Below are positions 41,649-49,265 of a stretch of DNA of 49,265 bases, one piece after another. This DNA comes from Stenotrophomonas panacihumi (GTDB lineage: Bacteria; Pseudomonadota; Gammaproteobacteria; Xanthomonadales; Xanthomonadaceae). The stretch spans positions 1 through 49,265 of the forward strand of contig NZ_LLXU01000079.1 in NCBI RefSeq assembly GCF_001431645.1, read 5' to 3'. Numbering within the stretch: position 1 is the first letter of the stretch; every line of letters begins with the position of its first letter. Both the position numbers and the translations under genes were made by a program. The notes below the pieces were generated by a model. That model searched no databases and was not told the origin of the DNA. It saw nothing but the letters and a program-made list of their open reading frames with translations.

Positions 41649-44600
41649 GTGGCTTCTTCGTCTATCGGCCGGTGCTGGCCTGGGTGGTGGCGCTGTTCGC
41701 GCTGCTGTTCGGCGGCATCGCGCTGCATTCGCTGCCGGTGGAGCAGTACCCCGATGTCGCGCCGCCTTCGTTGAGCATCGCCGCCACCTTCGTCGGCGCC
41801 GACGCGCAGACGGTGGACCGCACCGTGACCTCGGTGATCGAGAACGAACTCAACGGCGTGGACGATTTCCTGTTCATGACCTCCACCAGCCGCGCCAACG
41901 GCACCGCGCAGATCCGCGTGACCTTCCGCAGCGGCACCGACCTGGACCGCGCGCGTTCGCAGGTGCAGGACCGCCTGGCGCGGGTGGAGCCGCGGCTGCC
42001 GGAAGAAGTGCGGCAGATGGGCGTGCACGTCACCCAGTCCTCCACCGGCTTCCTGATGCTGATTGCCCTGCAATCGCAGGGCGGGCAGCGCAACGCGCTG
42101 GAACTGGGCGACTTCGCCGCGCGCAACATCGCCGACGAACTGCGCCGGCTGCCCGGCGTGGGCGATGTCTCGCTGTTCGGTTCCGGCTATGCGATGCGCA
42201 TCTGGCTGGACCGCGAAAAGCTCGTCAGCTTCGGGCTGAGCCCGGCCGAGGTGATGGCCGCCATCCGCGAGCAGAACGCGCAGACCGCCGGCGGCGGCCT
42301 CGGCCTGCAACCGGTGGCGCCGGGCACCGAGACCACCGCGCAGATCGTCACCCGCGGCCGCTTCAGCAGCGCGGCGCAATTCCGCCAGATCATCGTGCGC
42401 GCCACCCCGGACGGCGCGACGGTGCGCCTGGGCGACATCGCGCGGGTGGAACTCGGCAACGACACCTACGCCTTCAACCTCACCCTCAACGGCGAAGAGG
42501 CCGCCGGCCTGGCCGTGTCGCTGAGCAGCGGCGCCAACGCGCTGGCCACCGCGCGGCTGGTGCGCGAGCGCCTGGAATCGCTGCAGGCCACGTTCCCGCC
42601 CGACGTGCGCTGGAGCACCCCGTTCGACACCACGCCGTTCATCACCGAATCGGTCAGTGGCGTGGTGCGCACGATGATCGAGGCGATGGTGATGGTCTCC
42701 ATCGTGGTGCTGCTGTTCCTGCAGAGCTGGCGCGCGATGCTGCTGCCCACGCTGGTGGTGCCGATCTCGCTGGTCGGCACCTGCCTGGGCCTGCTGGCCT
42801 TCGGCATGTCGATCAACCTGCTGTCGCTGTTCGCGATGGTGGTGGCGATCGGCATCCTCAACGACGATGCCATCGTGATCGTCGAGAACGTCGAGCGGAT
42901 CATGCGCGAGGACGGGCTGGAAGCGCGTCCGGCCACCGCCAAGGCGATGGGCCAGCTGAGCGGGGCGATCATCGCCACCAGCATGGTGCTGTGGGCGGTG
43001 TTCGTGCCGATGGGGTTCTTCCCCGGCTCGGCCGGTGGCATCTACCGCCAGTTCGCGGTCACGCTGAGCGTGTCGCTGGGCGTATCGACGATCCTCTCGC
43101 TGACCCTGGCCCCGGCGATATGCGGCGCCACGCTGCGCCCGCACGACCCGGCCGCGCCCGGCCCGGGGCGGCGCCTGTTCGGCGCGATCAACCGGGCGCT
43201 GGAAAAGAGCAGCCGCTTCTATGCCGATGGCGTCGGCAAGCTGCTGAAGCGGCCGTGGCTGTGGGTGGGCGTGTTCGTCGCCGCCGTGCTGCTGACCGGC
43301 CTGCTCTACGCGCGGCTGCCCGGCGGTTTCCTGCCGGAAGAAGACCAGGGCTACCTGTTCGTGGCCTACAACGGCGCGCCCGGCGCCACCGTGGCGCGCA
43401 CGCGCGAGGCGGTGCGGCAGGCCGAGGCGATCCTGCGCCAGCAGCCGGAGGTGCGCAACGTCGCCACCGTGGTCGGTTTCAGTTTCTTCGGCCAAGGCCA
43501 GAACGTCGGCATGTCGTTCGTGGATCTCAAGCCCTGGGCCGAACGCGGTGGCGCGGCGCACGGCGCCACCGCGCTGGCGCGGCGCATGAACGGGGCGATG
43601 CTCGGCATTCCGCAGGCGCAGGTATTCGTGCTCAACCCGCCGGCGATCCAGGCATTGGGCAATGCCTCCGGCTTCACGATGAAGATCGAGGACCGCGGCG
43701 GCGCGGGCGAGCGCGCCCTGCAGGCCACCGCGATGGCCCTGGCGCAGCGCGCCGCCGCCAGCGACCAGGTGGCCGGCGTGCGCCCGGAAGGCATGCCGCG
43801 CGCGCCGCAGTTGTTCGTGGACATCGACCGCACCCAGGCGCGCGCGCTCGGCGTGCCGCTGGGGCAGGTCAACCAGGCGCTGGGCGTGATGTTCGGTTCG
43901 GCCTACGTCAACGACTTCGTCCACCAGGGCAACGTCGCGCGCGTGTTCGTGCAGGGCGAAGCCGCCCAGCGCATGCGCGCCGAGGACGTGGCCGACCTGC
44001 GCGTCATCGGCAGCAGCGGGCAATCGGTACCGTTCTCGGCGTTCGCGCGCACGCACTGGACGGTGGGCGAGCAGCAGGTGGAACGCTACAACGGCTTCCT
44101 TTCCGCCACGGTGTCCGGGCAGGCGGCGCCGGGGGTCTCCAGCGGCGCGGCGCTGCGCGAGATGGAACGGCTTGCCGCCGAGGTGTTGCCGCCGGGCATG
44201 CGCTTCGAGTGGACCGGCACCGCGCGCGAGGAGCAGGAGGCGGCCGGGCAGGTAGGCCTGCTGCTGGGGCTGGCGCTGCTGGTGGCGTTCCTGCTGCTGG
44301 CCGCGTTGTACGAAAGCTGGACCACGCCGGTGGCGGTGTTGCTGGCGGTGCCGTTCGGCATCCTCGGCGCGGTGGTGTTCACCGGCGCGCGCGGGATGTC
44401 GGCCGACGTGTACTTCAACGTCGGGCTGGTCACCATCATCGGCCTGGCCGCGAAGAACGCGATCCTGATCGTGCAGTTCGGCCTGGACGAGGAAGCGCGT
44501 GGCGTGCCGACCGACCAGGCCATCCTCGCCGCCGCGCACCAGCGCCTGCGGCCGATCCTGATGACCAGCCTGACCTTCATCGTCGGCATGCTGCCGCTGG

Positions 44601-44767
44601 TGTTCGCCGTCGGCGCGGGCGCGGCGAGCCGGCAGGCGGTGGGCACCGGCGTGCTCGGCAGCATGTTCACCGCCACGTTGTTCGGCATCTTCTATACGCC
44701 GTTGTTCTACTACCTGCTGCGTCGCCGGGCCGGCGCGCGCACGCCACCGCCGCAGGCCGCGCCATGA
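41645..44767 (+). CDS. Multidrug efflux RND permease (AcrB/HAE1 family)
   Basis: A 1040-residue inner-membrane proton-drug antiporter with twelve spans and two large periplasmic loops. The proton-relay aspartates are Asp407 and Asp408 (GILNDDAIVIVENVER), and the relay lysine is Lys937 (LAAKNAILIVQFG), matching AcrB. Substrates are probably lipophilic or amphiphilic compounds. It overlaps the adaptor gene and the channel gene by four bases each, so the three parts are translationally coupled. Confidence 0.96.
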   Translation: MSGFFVYRPVLAWVVALFALLFGGIALHSLPVEQYPDVAPPSLSIAATFVGADAQTVDRTVTSVIENELNGVDDFLFMTSTSRANGTAQIRVTFRSGTDLDRARSQVQDRLARVEPRLPEEVRQMGVHVTQSSTGFLMLIALQSQGGQRNALELGDFAARNIADELRRLPGVGDVSLFGSGYAMRIWLDREKLVSFGLSPAEVMAAIREQNAQTAGGGLGLQPVAPGTETTAQIVTRGRFSSAAQFRQIIVRATPDGATVRLGDIARVELGNDTYAFNLTLNGEEAAGLAVSLSSGANALATARLVRERLESLQATFPPDVRWSTPFDTTPFITESVSGVVRTMIEAMVMVSIVVLLFLQSWRAMLLPTLVVPISLVGTCLGLLAFGMSINLLSLFAMVVAIGILNDDAIVIVENVERIMREDGLEARPATAKAMGQLSGAIIATSMVLWAVFVPMGFFPGSAGGIYRQFAVTLSVSLGVSTILSLTLAPAICGATLRPHDPAAPGPGRRLFGAINRALEKSSRFYADGVGKLLKRPWLWVGVFVAAVLLTGLLYARLPGGFLPEEDQGYLFVAYNGAPGATVARTREAVRQAEAILRQQPEVRNVATVVGFSFFGQGQNVGMSFVDLKPWAERGGAAHGATALARRMNGAMLGIPQAQVFVLNPPAIQALGNASGFTMKIEDRGGAGERALQATAMALAQRAAASDQVAGVRPEGMPRAPQLFVDIDRTQARALGVPLGQVNQALGVMFGSAYVNDFVHQGNVARVFVQGEAAQRMRAEDVADLRVIGSSGQSVPFSAFARTHWTVGEQQVERYNGFLSATVSGQAAPGVSSGAALREMERLAAEVLPPGMRFEWTGTAREEQEAAGQVGLLLGLALLVAFLLLAALYESWTTPVAVLLAVPFGILGAVVFTGARGMSADVYFNVGLVTIIGLAAKNAILIVQFGLDEEARGVPTDQAILAAAHQRLRPILMTSLTFIVGMLPLVFAVGAGAASRQAVGTGVLGSMFTATLFGIFYTPLFYYLLRRRAGARTPPPQAAP

Positions 44768-46173
44768 AGCGCGCATGCCTGGTGCTGGCGGGCGGGCTGT
44801 TGGCCGGTTGCAACCTGGCGCCGACCTACGCGCCGCCGCCGCCGGATGTTCCCCCGCGGTTTCCCGCCGCGACGGGCGATGCCACGCAGGCCGGCAAGGC
44901 CGCCACCGAGATCGAATGGCAGGCGTTCTTCCAGGACCCGGTGCTGCGCGGGCTCATCGCGCAGGCGCTGGAGAACAATCGCGATCTCGGTGCCGCCACC
45001 GCGCGCATCGAACAGGCGCGTGCGCAGTTCCGCATCCAGCGCAGCGAGCGCCTGCCGGGGCTCGAAGCAGGCGCCTCCGCGCAGCGGCTGCGCACGCCCG
45101 TCAGCGTGGCCGATGGTGCAACGCGCGTCACCGTGGACAGCTACGCGGTGCAGGTCGGCATTCCCACCTTCGAGCTGGATTTCTGGGGCCGCGTGGCCAA
45201 CCTCACCGAATCGGCGCGGCGCCAGTACCTGGCCACGGTGGAGGCGCAGCAGGCGTTCCGGCTGTCGCTCATCGCCAACGTCGCGGCCAGCTACTACGCG
45301 CTGCGTGCGAGCGAGGAGGGCATCGTGCTGGCGCAGCGCTCGCTCGACAGCCGCAAGGAAACGCTGGAACTGGCGCAGCTGCGGATGGACGTGGGGCTCA
45401 CCTCTTCGGTGGATTACCACCAGTCCTACGCGCTGGTGACGCAGGCGCAGACCCAGCTGGCGCAGTTGCAGCGCAGCCGCGAGCTCGCCCAGCACCTGCT
45501 GCAATGGCTGGTCGGCGTGGCGCTGCCCGATCCGCTGCCGCCGGGCCTGCCATTGGGCGACGAGCATCAGCTGGCCGCGCTCGATCCCGGCCTGCCGTCG
45601 GCCCTGCTGCAAGACCGCCCCGACATCCGCATGGCCGAGCACCGGTTGCTGGCGGCCAATGCCAACATCGGCGCGGCGCGGGCGCTGTATTTCCCGATCA
45701 TCGGGCTGACCGGCAGCGGCGGTTACGCCTCGTCCGAACTCTCCGGGCTGGTGTCGGACAGCCACAAGGTCTGGTCCTTCGGTGCCGGCGCGGTGCTGCC
45801 GCTGCTGGACTGGGGCCGGCGGCGCGCGCGCGTGGACCAGGCGCGCGGCGAGCGCGACGAACGCGAGATGGCCTACCAGTCCACCGTGCAGAACGCCTTC
45901 CGCGAAGTGGCCGACGGGCTCAGCGCGGCGCAACGCAATGCCGAACAGATCGCCGCGCAGCAACAGGCCGTGGCGGTGCAGGGCGCGTTGGTCGCCACCG
46001 CGCAGGACCGCTACGAAGTCGGCCTGACGCCGTATCTCGAAGTGCTGGATGCCGAACGCAACCGCTTTTCCGCCGAACAGGCCCTGCTGCAGCTGCGTGC
46101 CGGGGCACTGCAGGACCGCGTCAATCTCTACACCGCGCTGGGCGGCGGCGACCTGCCGCGTCCGGCCGAATGA
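44764..46173 (+). CDS. Outer-membrane efflux lipoprotein (OprM/NodT family)
   Basis: A 469-residue outer-membrane factor with lipobox LLAGC (Cys16) and two OEP repeats. The family features WQAFFQDPVLRGLIAQALENN, ELDFWGRV and LLQDRPDIRMAEHRLLAANANIG are present. It forms the exit channel for the preceding adaptor and permease. ATG 44764 overlaps the permease stop (ATGA). The reading frame is open far upstream across the permease gene, but only this part codes for the protein. Confidence 0.95.
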   Translation: MKRACLVLAGGLLAGCNLAPTYAPPPPDVPPRFPAATGDATQAGKAATEIEWQAFFQDPVLRGLIAQALENNRDLGAATARIEQARAQFRIQRSERLPGLEAGASAQRLRTPVSVADGATRVTVDSYAVQVGIPTFELDFWGRVANLTESARRQYLATVEAQQAFRLSLIANVAASYYALRASEEGIVLAQRSLDSRKETLELAQLRMDVGLTSSVDYHQSYALVTQAQTQLAQLQRSRELAQHLLQWLVGVALPDPLPPGLPLGDEHQLAALDPGLPSALLQDRPDIRMAEHRLLAANANIGAARALYFPIIGLTGSGGYASSELSGLVSDSHKVWSFGAGAVLPLLDWGRRRARVDQARGERDEREMAYQSTVQNAFREVADGLSAAQRNAEQIAAQQQAVAVQGALVATAQDRYEVGLTPYLEVLDAERNRFSAEQALLQLRAGALQDRVNLYTALGGGDLPRPAE

Positions 46174-46194
46174 ACCCTCGCAGGAGATTCCCTC

Positions 46195-47667
46195 ATGCCG
46201 ATGTCCCTGCCGATCCGAACCCTCAGCGTCGCCATCGCCCTCGCGCTGCCCGCCATGGCCCACGCGCAGGCCACCGATGCGCAGCGCGACGCGGAAATCG
46301 CCCGCCTGCGGCAGACCGTGGACAACCTGATGCAGCGCATCGAGGTGCTGGAATCCGAACGCGGCACGCCTGCGCCAGCACCGGTCGCGACGGGCGCGGG
46401 CAGCACGCCGCCCGCCACGCCGCCCGCGACCACCGCCGCTCCACCACCGGCGCCCACGGCGCCCGTCGCGTCGGCGCCCATCGCCTCGTTGGCCACGCTC
46501 GGCGTCGAAGCCTCGCCCTTGCCCGCGCACACGCCGTTCGACGAGGACGACCAGGCCGGCGGCCGCGTCGACAACGAAGCGCCGCCCGGCGACAACCTCG
46601 AAGGCTTCTTCGCCATCCCCGGCACCACCACCTGGCTGCGCCTGAGCGGCTACGCCAAGCTCGACGCGATGATGGACGACGACGACGCGGGCGACAGCGA
46701 CCAGTTCATCACCTCCGACATCCCGGTCGGCGACCAGCGCGGCGATGCACGCTTCAACATGCACGCGCGGCAGACCCGCTTCACGATGGAAGCGCGGCGC
46801 GAGACCAGCGCCGGCCAGCTGCGCTTCCTGCTGCAGAACGACTTCTTCGGTTCCGGCGGCAGCTACGGCTACCGCCTGCGCCATGCATGGGGGCAGTTGG
46901 GCAACACCTACGCCGGCTTCGGCTGGTCGGCCTTCATGGACCTGGATTCGGGCCCGGACACGCTGGACTTCGCCGGCCCCGGCGCCTCGCCCTCCGCGCG
47001 CCTGGCCAGCATCCGGCAATACTTCCCGCTGCGCGGCGGCAACCAGATCATCCTGGCCGCCGAACACCGCAGTGGCGAAATCCGGTTCGACGACCCGGAC
47101 GGCCGCGAGCGCACCGCCGCGCCCAACCTCGTGCTGGCCGCGCGCCACGAGGCCGACTGGGGCAACGTGCAGCTCGCCGGCCTGCTGCGCTACCTGAGCT
47201 ACGACGCACCCGGCGGCAGCGACAGCGCCGTGGCCGGCGGCGCGGCGCTCACCGGCAGCTGGGGCGCGGAAAGCGGCGATTACTTCGTCTATGGCGTGAT
47301 CGGCGGGCAGGGCATCGCCGCGTATGTCGGCGACCTCGGCGGGCTGGACCTCGATGCGGTGGTCGATGCGCGCGGCCAGCTGGACACGCTGCAGGAGTGG
47401 GGCGGCTGGGTGGGCTACACGCACCTGTGGAACAGCCGCTGGCGCTCGACGCTCACCTACAGCCGCCTGTACCTCGAACGCGATGCGCTGCTCGCGGCCA
47501 GTGCGTTCCGGCGCAGCGACTACGCTGCCGCCAACCTGGTGTGGGAACCGGCGCCGAGCTGGAGCTGGGGCGTGGAGCTGCTGTACGGAAAGTTGCAGCA
47601 GCAGGATGGCGAGTCCGGCGATGCGATGCGCCTGCAGACCTCGCTCAAGTACGACTTCATCAAGTGA
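46195..47667 (+). CDS. DcaP-like trimeric outer-membrane porin
   Basis: A 490-residue beta-barrel protein. The signal peptide ends at AMAHAQ near residue 22. A short coiled coil (about 25-55, DAEIARLRQTVDNLMQRIEVLE) and an Ala/Pro-rich linker (about 56-110) lead into the barrel, which opens with TTWLRLSGYAKLDAMMD. The barrel ends in a canonical terminal strand (LQTSLKYDFIK). This is the architecture of DcaP-like porins, which take up organic acids, phthalates or peptides. AGGAG precedes the start. It follows the efflux channel gene by 21 bases, so it is probably in the same operon. Confidence 0.85.
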   Translation: MPMSLPIRTLSVAIALALPAMAHAQATDAQRDAEIARLRQTVDNLMQRIEVLESERGTPAPAPVATGAGSTPPATPPATTAAPPPAPTAPVASAPIASLATLGVEASPLPAHTPFDEDDQAGGRVDNEAPPGDNLEGFFAIPGTTTWLRLSGYAKLDAMMDDDDAGDSDQFITSDIPVGDQRGDARFNMHARQTRFTMEARRETSAGQLRFLLQNDFFGSGGSYGYRLRHAWGQLGNTYAGFGWSAFMDLDSGPDTLDFAGPGASPSARLASIRQYFPLRGGNQIILAAEHRSGEIRFDDPDGRERTAAPNLVLAARHEADWGNVQLAGLLRYLSYDAPGGSDSAVAGGAALTGSWGAESGDYFVYGVIGGQGIAAYVGDLGGLDLDAVVDARGQLDTLQEWGGWVGYTHLWNSRWRSTLTYSRLYLERDALLAASAFRRSDYAAANLVWEPAPSWSWGVELLYGKLQQQDGESGDAMRLQTSLKYDFIK

Positions 47668-47677
47668 GGGAACCGCG

Positions 47678-49090
47678 ATGACACGTCCCTGTTCCCGTTC
47701 GCCCCTCGCGCTCGCCACGGGCGTGCTGTGCACGGCGCTGCTCGCCTGCATGGCGCCGCCGGCCCACGCGCAGGACGCCATGCTCGGCAACCTGCTCGAA
47801 GACCCCGGCAGCGGCGCGGCCGGGCTGGGCTTCCTCGGCCGCATCGAGAGTTCCCCGTATCGCGGCGCCGACCCGCGCGTGGACCTGATGCCGCTGTATC
47901 TCTACGAGGGCGAGCGCTTCTTCCTGCGCTCCAATACCGCCGGCGTGCGCGTCACCGGCGACCATGCCGCCGGGCTGGAACTGTTCGTCGAGCGCCGTCT
48001 GGAAGGCTTTCCCGAAGACGAAACCCCGGACGTGCTCGAAGGCATGGAGACGCGCAACAGCGAGGCCGACCTCGGCGCGCGCTACTACGGCGAATCCGGC
48101 CCGCACCATTGGGATGCCAGCGTTCGCCAGGACATCTCCAGCACCTCGCACGGCACCGAACTGCGCGGCTCCTATGGCTACCTGTGGCAGGACGATCGCT
48201 GGAGCGTGCAGCCCGTGCTCACCGCGGCGTGGCGCAGCAGCAAGCTCAACGACTACTACTACGGCGTGCCGGCGGCCGATGCCACACCGGACCGTGCCGC
48301 GTACTCGGCCGGTTCCGGCTTCAACCTCACCGCCGCGCTGTATGCGCGCTACCGCATCTTCCAGCACTGGAGCCTGCTCGGCGGCGTGTTCGTCACCGGC
48401 TATTCCAGCGAGATCCGCGACAGCCCGGTGGTGGACGAGAACGTGCAGTGGGGCGCGATGCTCGGCGCCGCCTACGACTTCGGCAACGGGCAGGTGCGCT
48501 GGGACGACGAGCACGTGCCCACCTACGTCAAGCTGTTCTACGGCCGCGATACCGGCGAAGGCTGCCACCTGATCCGGATCATGACCTTCAAGTGCGCCAG
48601 CTTCAACGACGAGGACGCCACCGACATCTGGGGCATCCACGTCGGTCGCCCGTTCGTGTCGCGGCTCAACGGCTGGCCGCTGGACCTGGTCGGCTACGCC
48701 GGCATCGTGCGCCACCTGGAAAAGGGCTATCAGCGCGATGCCTGGCAGATCGACGCCTACATGAAAGGCTACTACTACGGCTTCCCCTGGTCGCACCGGG
48801 TGATGACGCGCATCGGCTTCGGTTTCGGCCTGTCCTACGCCGAGCGCGTGCCGTATGCCGAAGTGGTTTCGCAGGCGCGGCGCGAGCGCAACACCTCCAA
48901 GCTGCTCAACTACCTGGATCCGAGCATCGACATCAGCCTCGGCGACCTGTTCGGCAGCGAGCGCTGGCACGAGCTGTATTTCGGCTTCGGCGTCTCGCAC
49001 CGCTCCGGGATCTTCGGCACCGCGCAGATGCTGGGCACGGTCGATGGCGGTTCCAACTACCTCTATGCGTATGTCGAAGCAGCGCTGTGA
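47678..49090 (+). CDS. Long MipA/OmpV-type outer-membrane beta-barrel protein
   Basis: A 470-residue protein with a signal peptide ending at AHAQ near residue 30. Residues about 45-290 follow the MipA/OmpV pattern (GFLGRIESSPYRGADPRVDLMPLYLYEGERFFLRS and the Phe-rich strands). The last 170 residues form additional amphipathic strands (RPFVSRLNGWPLDLVGYAGIV, MKGYYYGFPWSHRVMTRIG) and end in YLYAYVEAAL. A typical MipA is about 250 residues, so this is a longer form or a fused second domain. MipA-type proteins take part in murein hydrolase complexes or antibiotic entry; the role here is unknown. It begins ten bases after the porin gene. Confidence 0.78.
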   Translation: MTRPCSRSPLALATGVLCTALLACMAPPAHAQDAMLGNLLEDPGSGAAGLGFLGRIESSPYRGADPRVDLMPLYLYEGERFFLRSNTAGVRVTGDHAAGLELFVERRLEGFPEDETPDVLEGMETRNSEADLGARYYGESGPHHWDASVRQDISSTSHGTELRGSYGYLWQDDRWSVQPVLTAAWRSSKLNDYYYGVPAADATPDRAAYSAGSGFNLTAALYARYRIFQHWSLLGGVFVTGYSSEIRDSPVVDENVQWGAMLGAAYDFGNGQVRWDDEHVPTYVKLFYGRDTGEGCHLIRIMTFKCASFNDEDATDIWGIHVGRPFVSRLNGWPLDLVGYAGIVRHLEKGYQRDAWQIDAYMKGYYYGFPWSHRVMTRIGFGFGLSYAERVPYAEVVSQARRERNTSKLLNYLDPSIDISLGDLFGSERWHELYFGFGVSHRSGIFGTAQMLGTVDGGSNYLYAYVEAAL

Positions 49091-49136
49091 GCGCCGGCTT
49101 CGCGTCCTGTCCGTCACTGCTTGAGCCGGAGCCACC

Positions 49137-49265
49137 ATGAACACCGCATATCGAAACGTCGTTGCCGGAATGCGCCTGGGCACGCTGCTGCTGGTCGCGC
49201 TGGGGATGGGGGCTTGCGGCGGAAGCGGCAGCGGCGATCCTTCGCCGTTCCCCACCGCCAACGCC
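49137..49265 (+). CDS. Lipoprotein, 5' part only (cut by window end)
   Basis: The first 43 residues of a lipoprotein continue past the window. A signal peptide (MNTAYRNVVAGMRLG onward) ends in lipobox GMGAC, followed by a Gly/Ser-rich tether and SPFPTANA. The start has a GGAG-like site (CCGGAGCC) eight bases upstream. The product cannot be named from this part. A surface lipase of the VolA type also begins with a Gly/Ser tether before the motif RFDP, so this is one possibility, no more. It follows the MipA-type gene by 46 bases, likely in the same operon. Confidence 0.75.
   Translation, partial: MNTAYRNVVAGMRLGTLLLVALGMGACGGSGSGDPSPFPTANA

Noticed and set aside
41605..44763. Apparent 1522-residue fusion of an Arg-rich region to the outer-membrane channel
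   Set aside because: The channel frame is open upstream through the permease gene by chance. The signal peptide and lipobox fix the real start at 44764.
41126..44776. 1216-residue open frame antisense to the efflux permease
   Set aside because: Low-complexity His/Arg/Gln-rich translation typical of the complement of GC-rich coding DNA. The AcrB-like permease is unambiguous on the plus strand.

Overview
This is a GC-rich stretch of a gammaproteobacterial chromosome, most likely from the Xanthomonadaceae/Lysobacteraceae (Lysobacter, Luteimonas, Pseudoxanthomonas or a relative). The basis is the ndk-rlmN-pilW-rodZ-yfgM-bamB-der block, the N-terminal rhodanese-MoeB protein, many lipoproteins and beta-barrels, GTAG-headed repeats and probable leaderless promoters. 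Genus is inferred from gene content only. There are no phage genes, insertion sequences or CRISPR arrays, so the window reads as an ordinary chromosome with several accessory modules.

Layout. (1) 1-4576, minus strand: a fatty-acid beta-oxidation operon (PsrA-like TetR regulator, fused 3-hydroxyacyl-CoA dehydrogenase/enoyl-CoA hydratase, thiolase) with a PsrA-type operator at its promoter, an intrinsic terminator at its end and a very long inverted repeat beyond it. (2) 4670-13886, plus strand: a housekeeping block covering nucleotide metabolism (ndk), RNA methylation (rlmN), pilus assembly (pilW), cell shape (rodZ), envelope assembly (yfgM-like, bamB), ribosome assembly (der) and molybdenum cofactor synthesis (moeA, moeB). 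(3) 13990-18339, plus: a stress/DNA-repair set (DUF4142, a 52-residue protein, exonuclease III, DUF3606, LigD). (4) 18336-24233, minus: a Czc-type heavy-metal efflux set with a small CzcI-like gene at its head. (5) 24290-27790, minus: an unidentified 902-residue single-span TPR-like protein and an FkbM methyltransferase.

(6) 28061-28697, minus: two tandem copies of a tRNA-Ala(GGC)/tRNA-Glu(TTC) pair, each with its own promoter and terminator. (7) 28773-30212, minus: a secreted GH30 glycosidase. (8) 30442-36365, plus: a CPA2-like antiporter, two tandem basic-amino-acid antiporter paralogues and a membrane-anchored alpha/beta hydrolase. (9) 36388-38717, minus: four small envelope proteins. (10) 39140-40387, plus: arginine deiminase. 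(11) 40497-49265, plus: an AcrAB-OprM-like efflux system followed closely by a DcaP-like porin, a long MipA/OmpV-type barrel and the start of a lipoprotein cut by the window edge.

How the genes work together. The PsrA-like protein probably represses its own operon until acyl-CoA is present. The two ArcD-like carriers and arginine deiminase are plausibly one arginine-use function without arcB/arcC nearby. The last module may couple efflux with outer-membrane uptake proteins. I found no clearly new system. The best candidates for a second look are the 902-residue protein/FkbM pair, the carbamoyltransferase-less deiminase arrangement, the efflux-porin operon and the duplicated tRNA block carrying a REP-like element.
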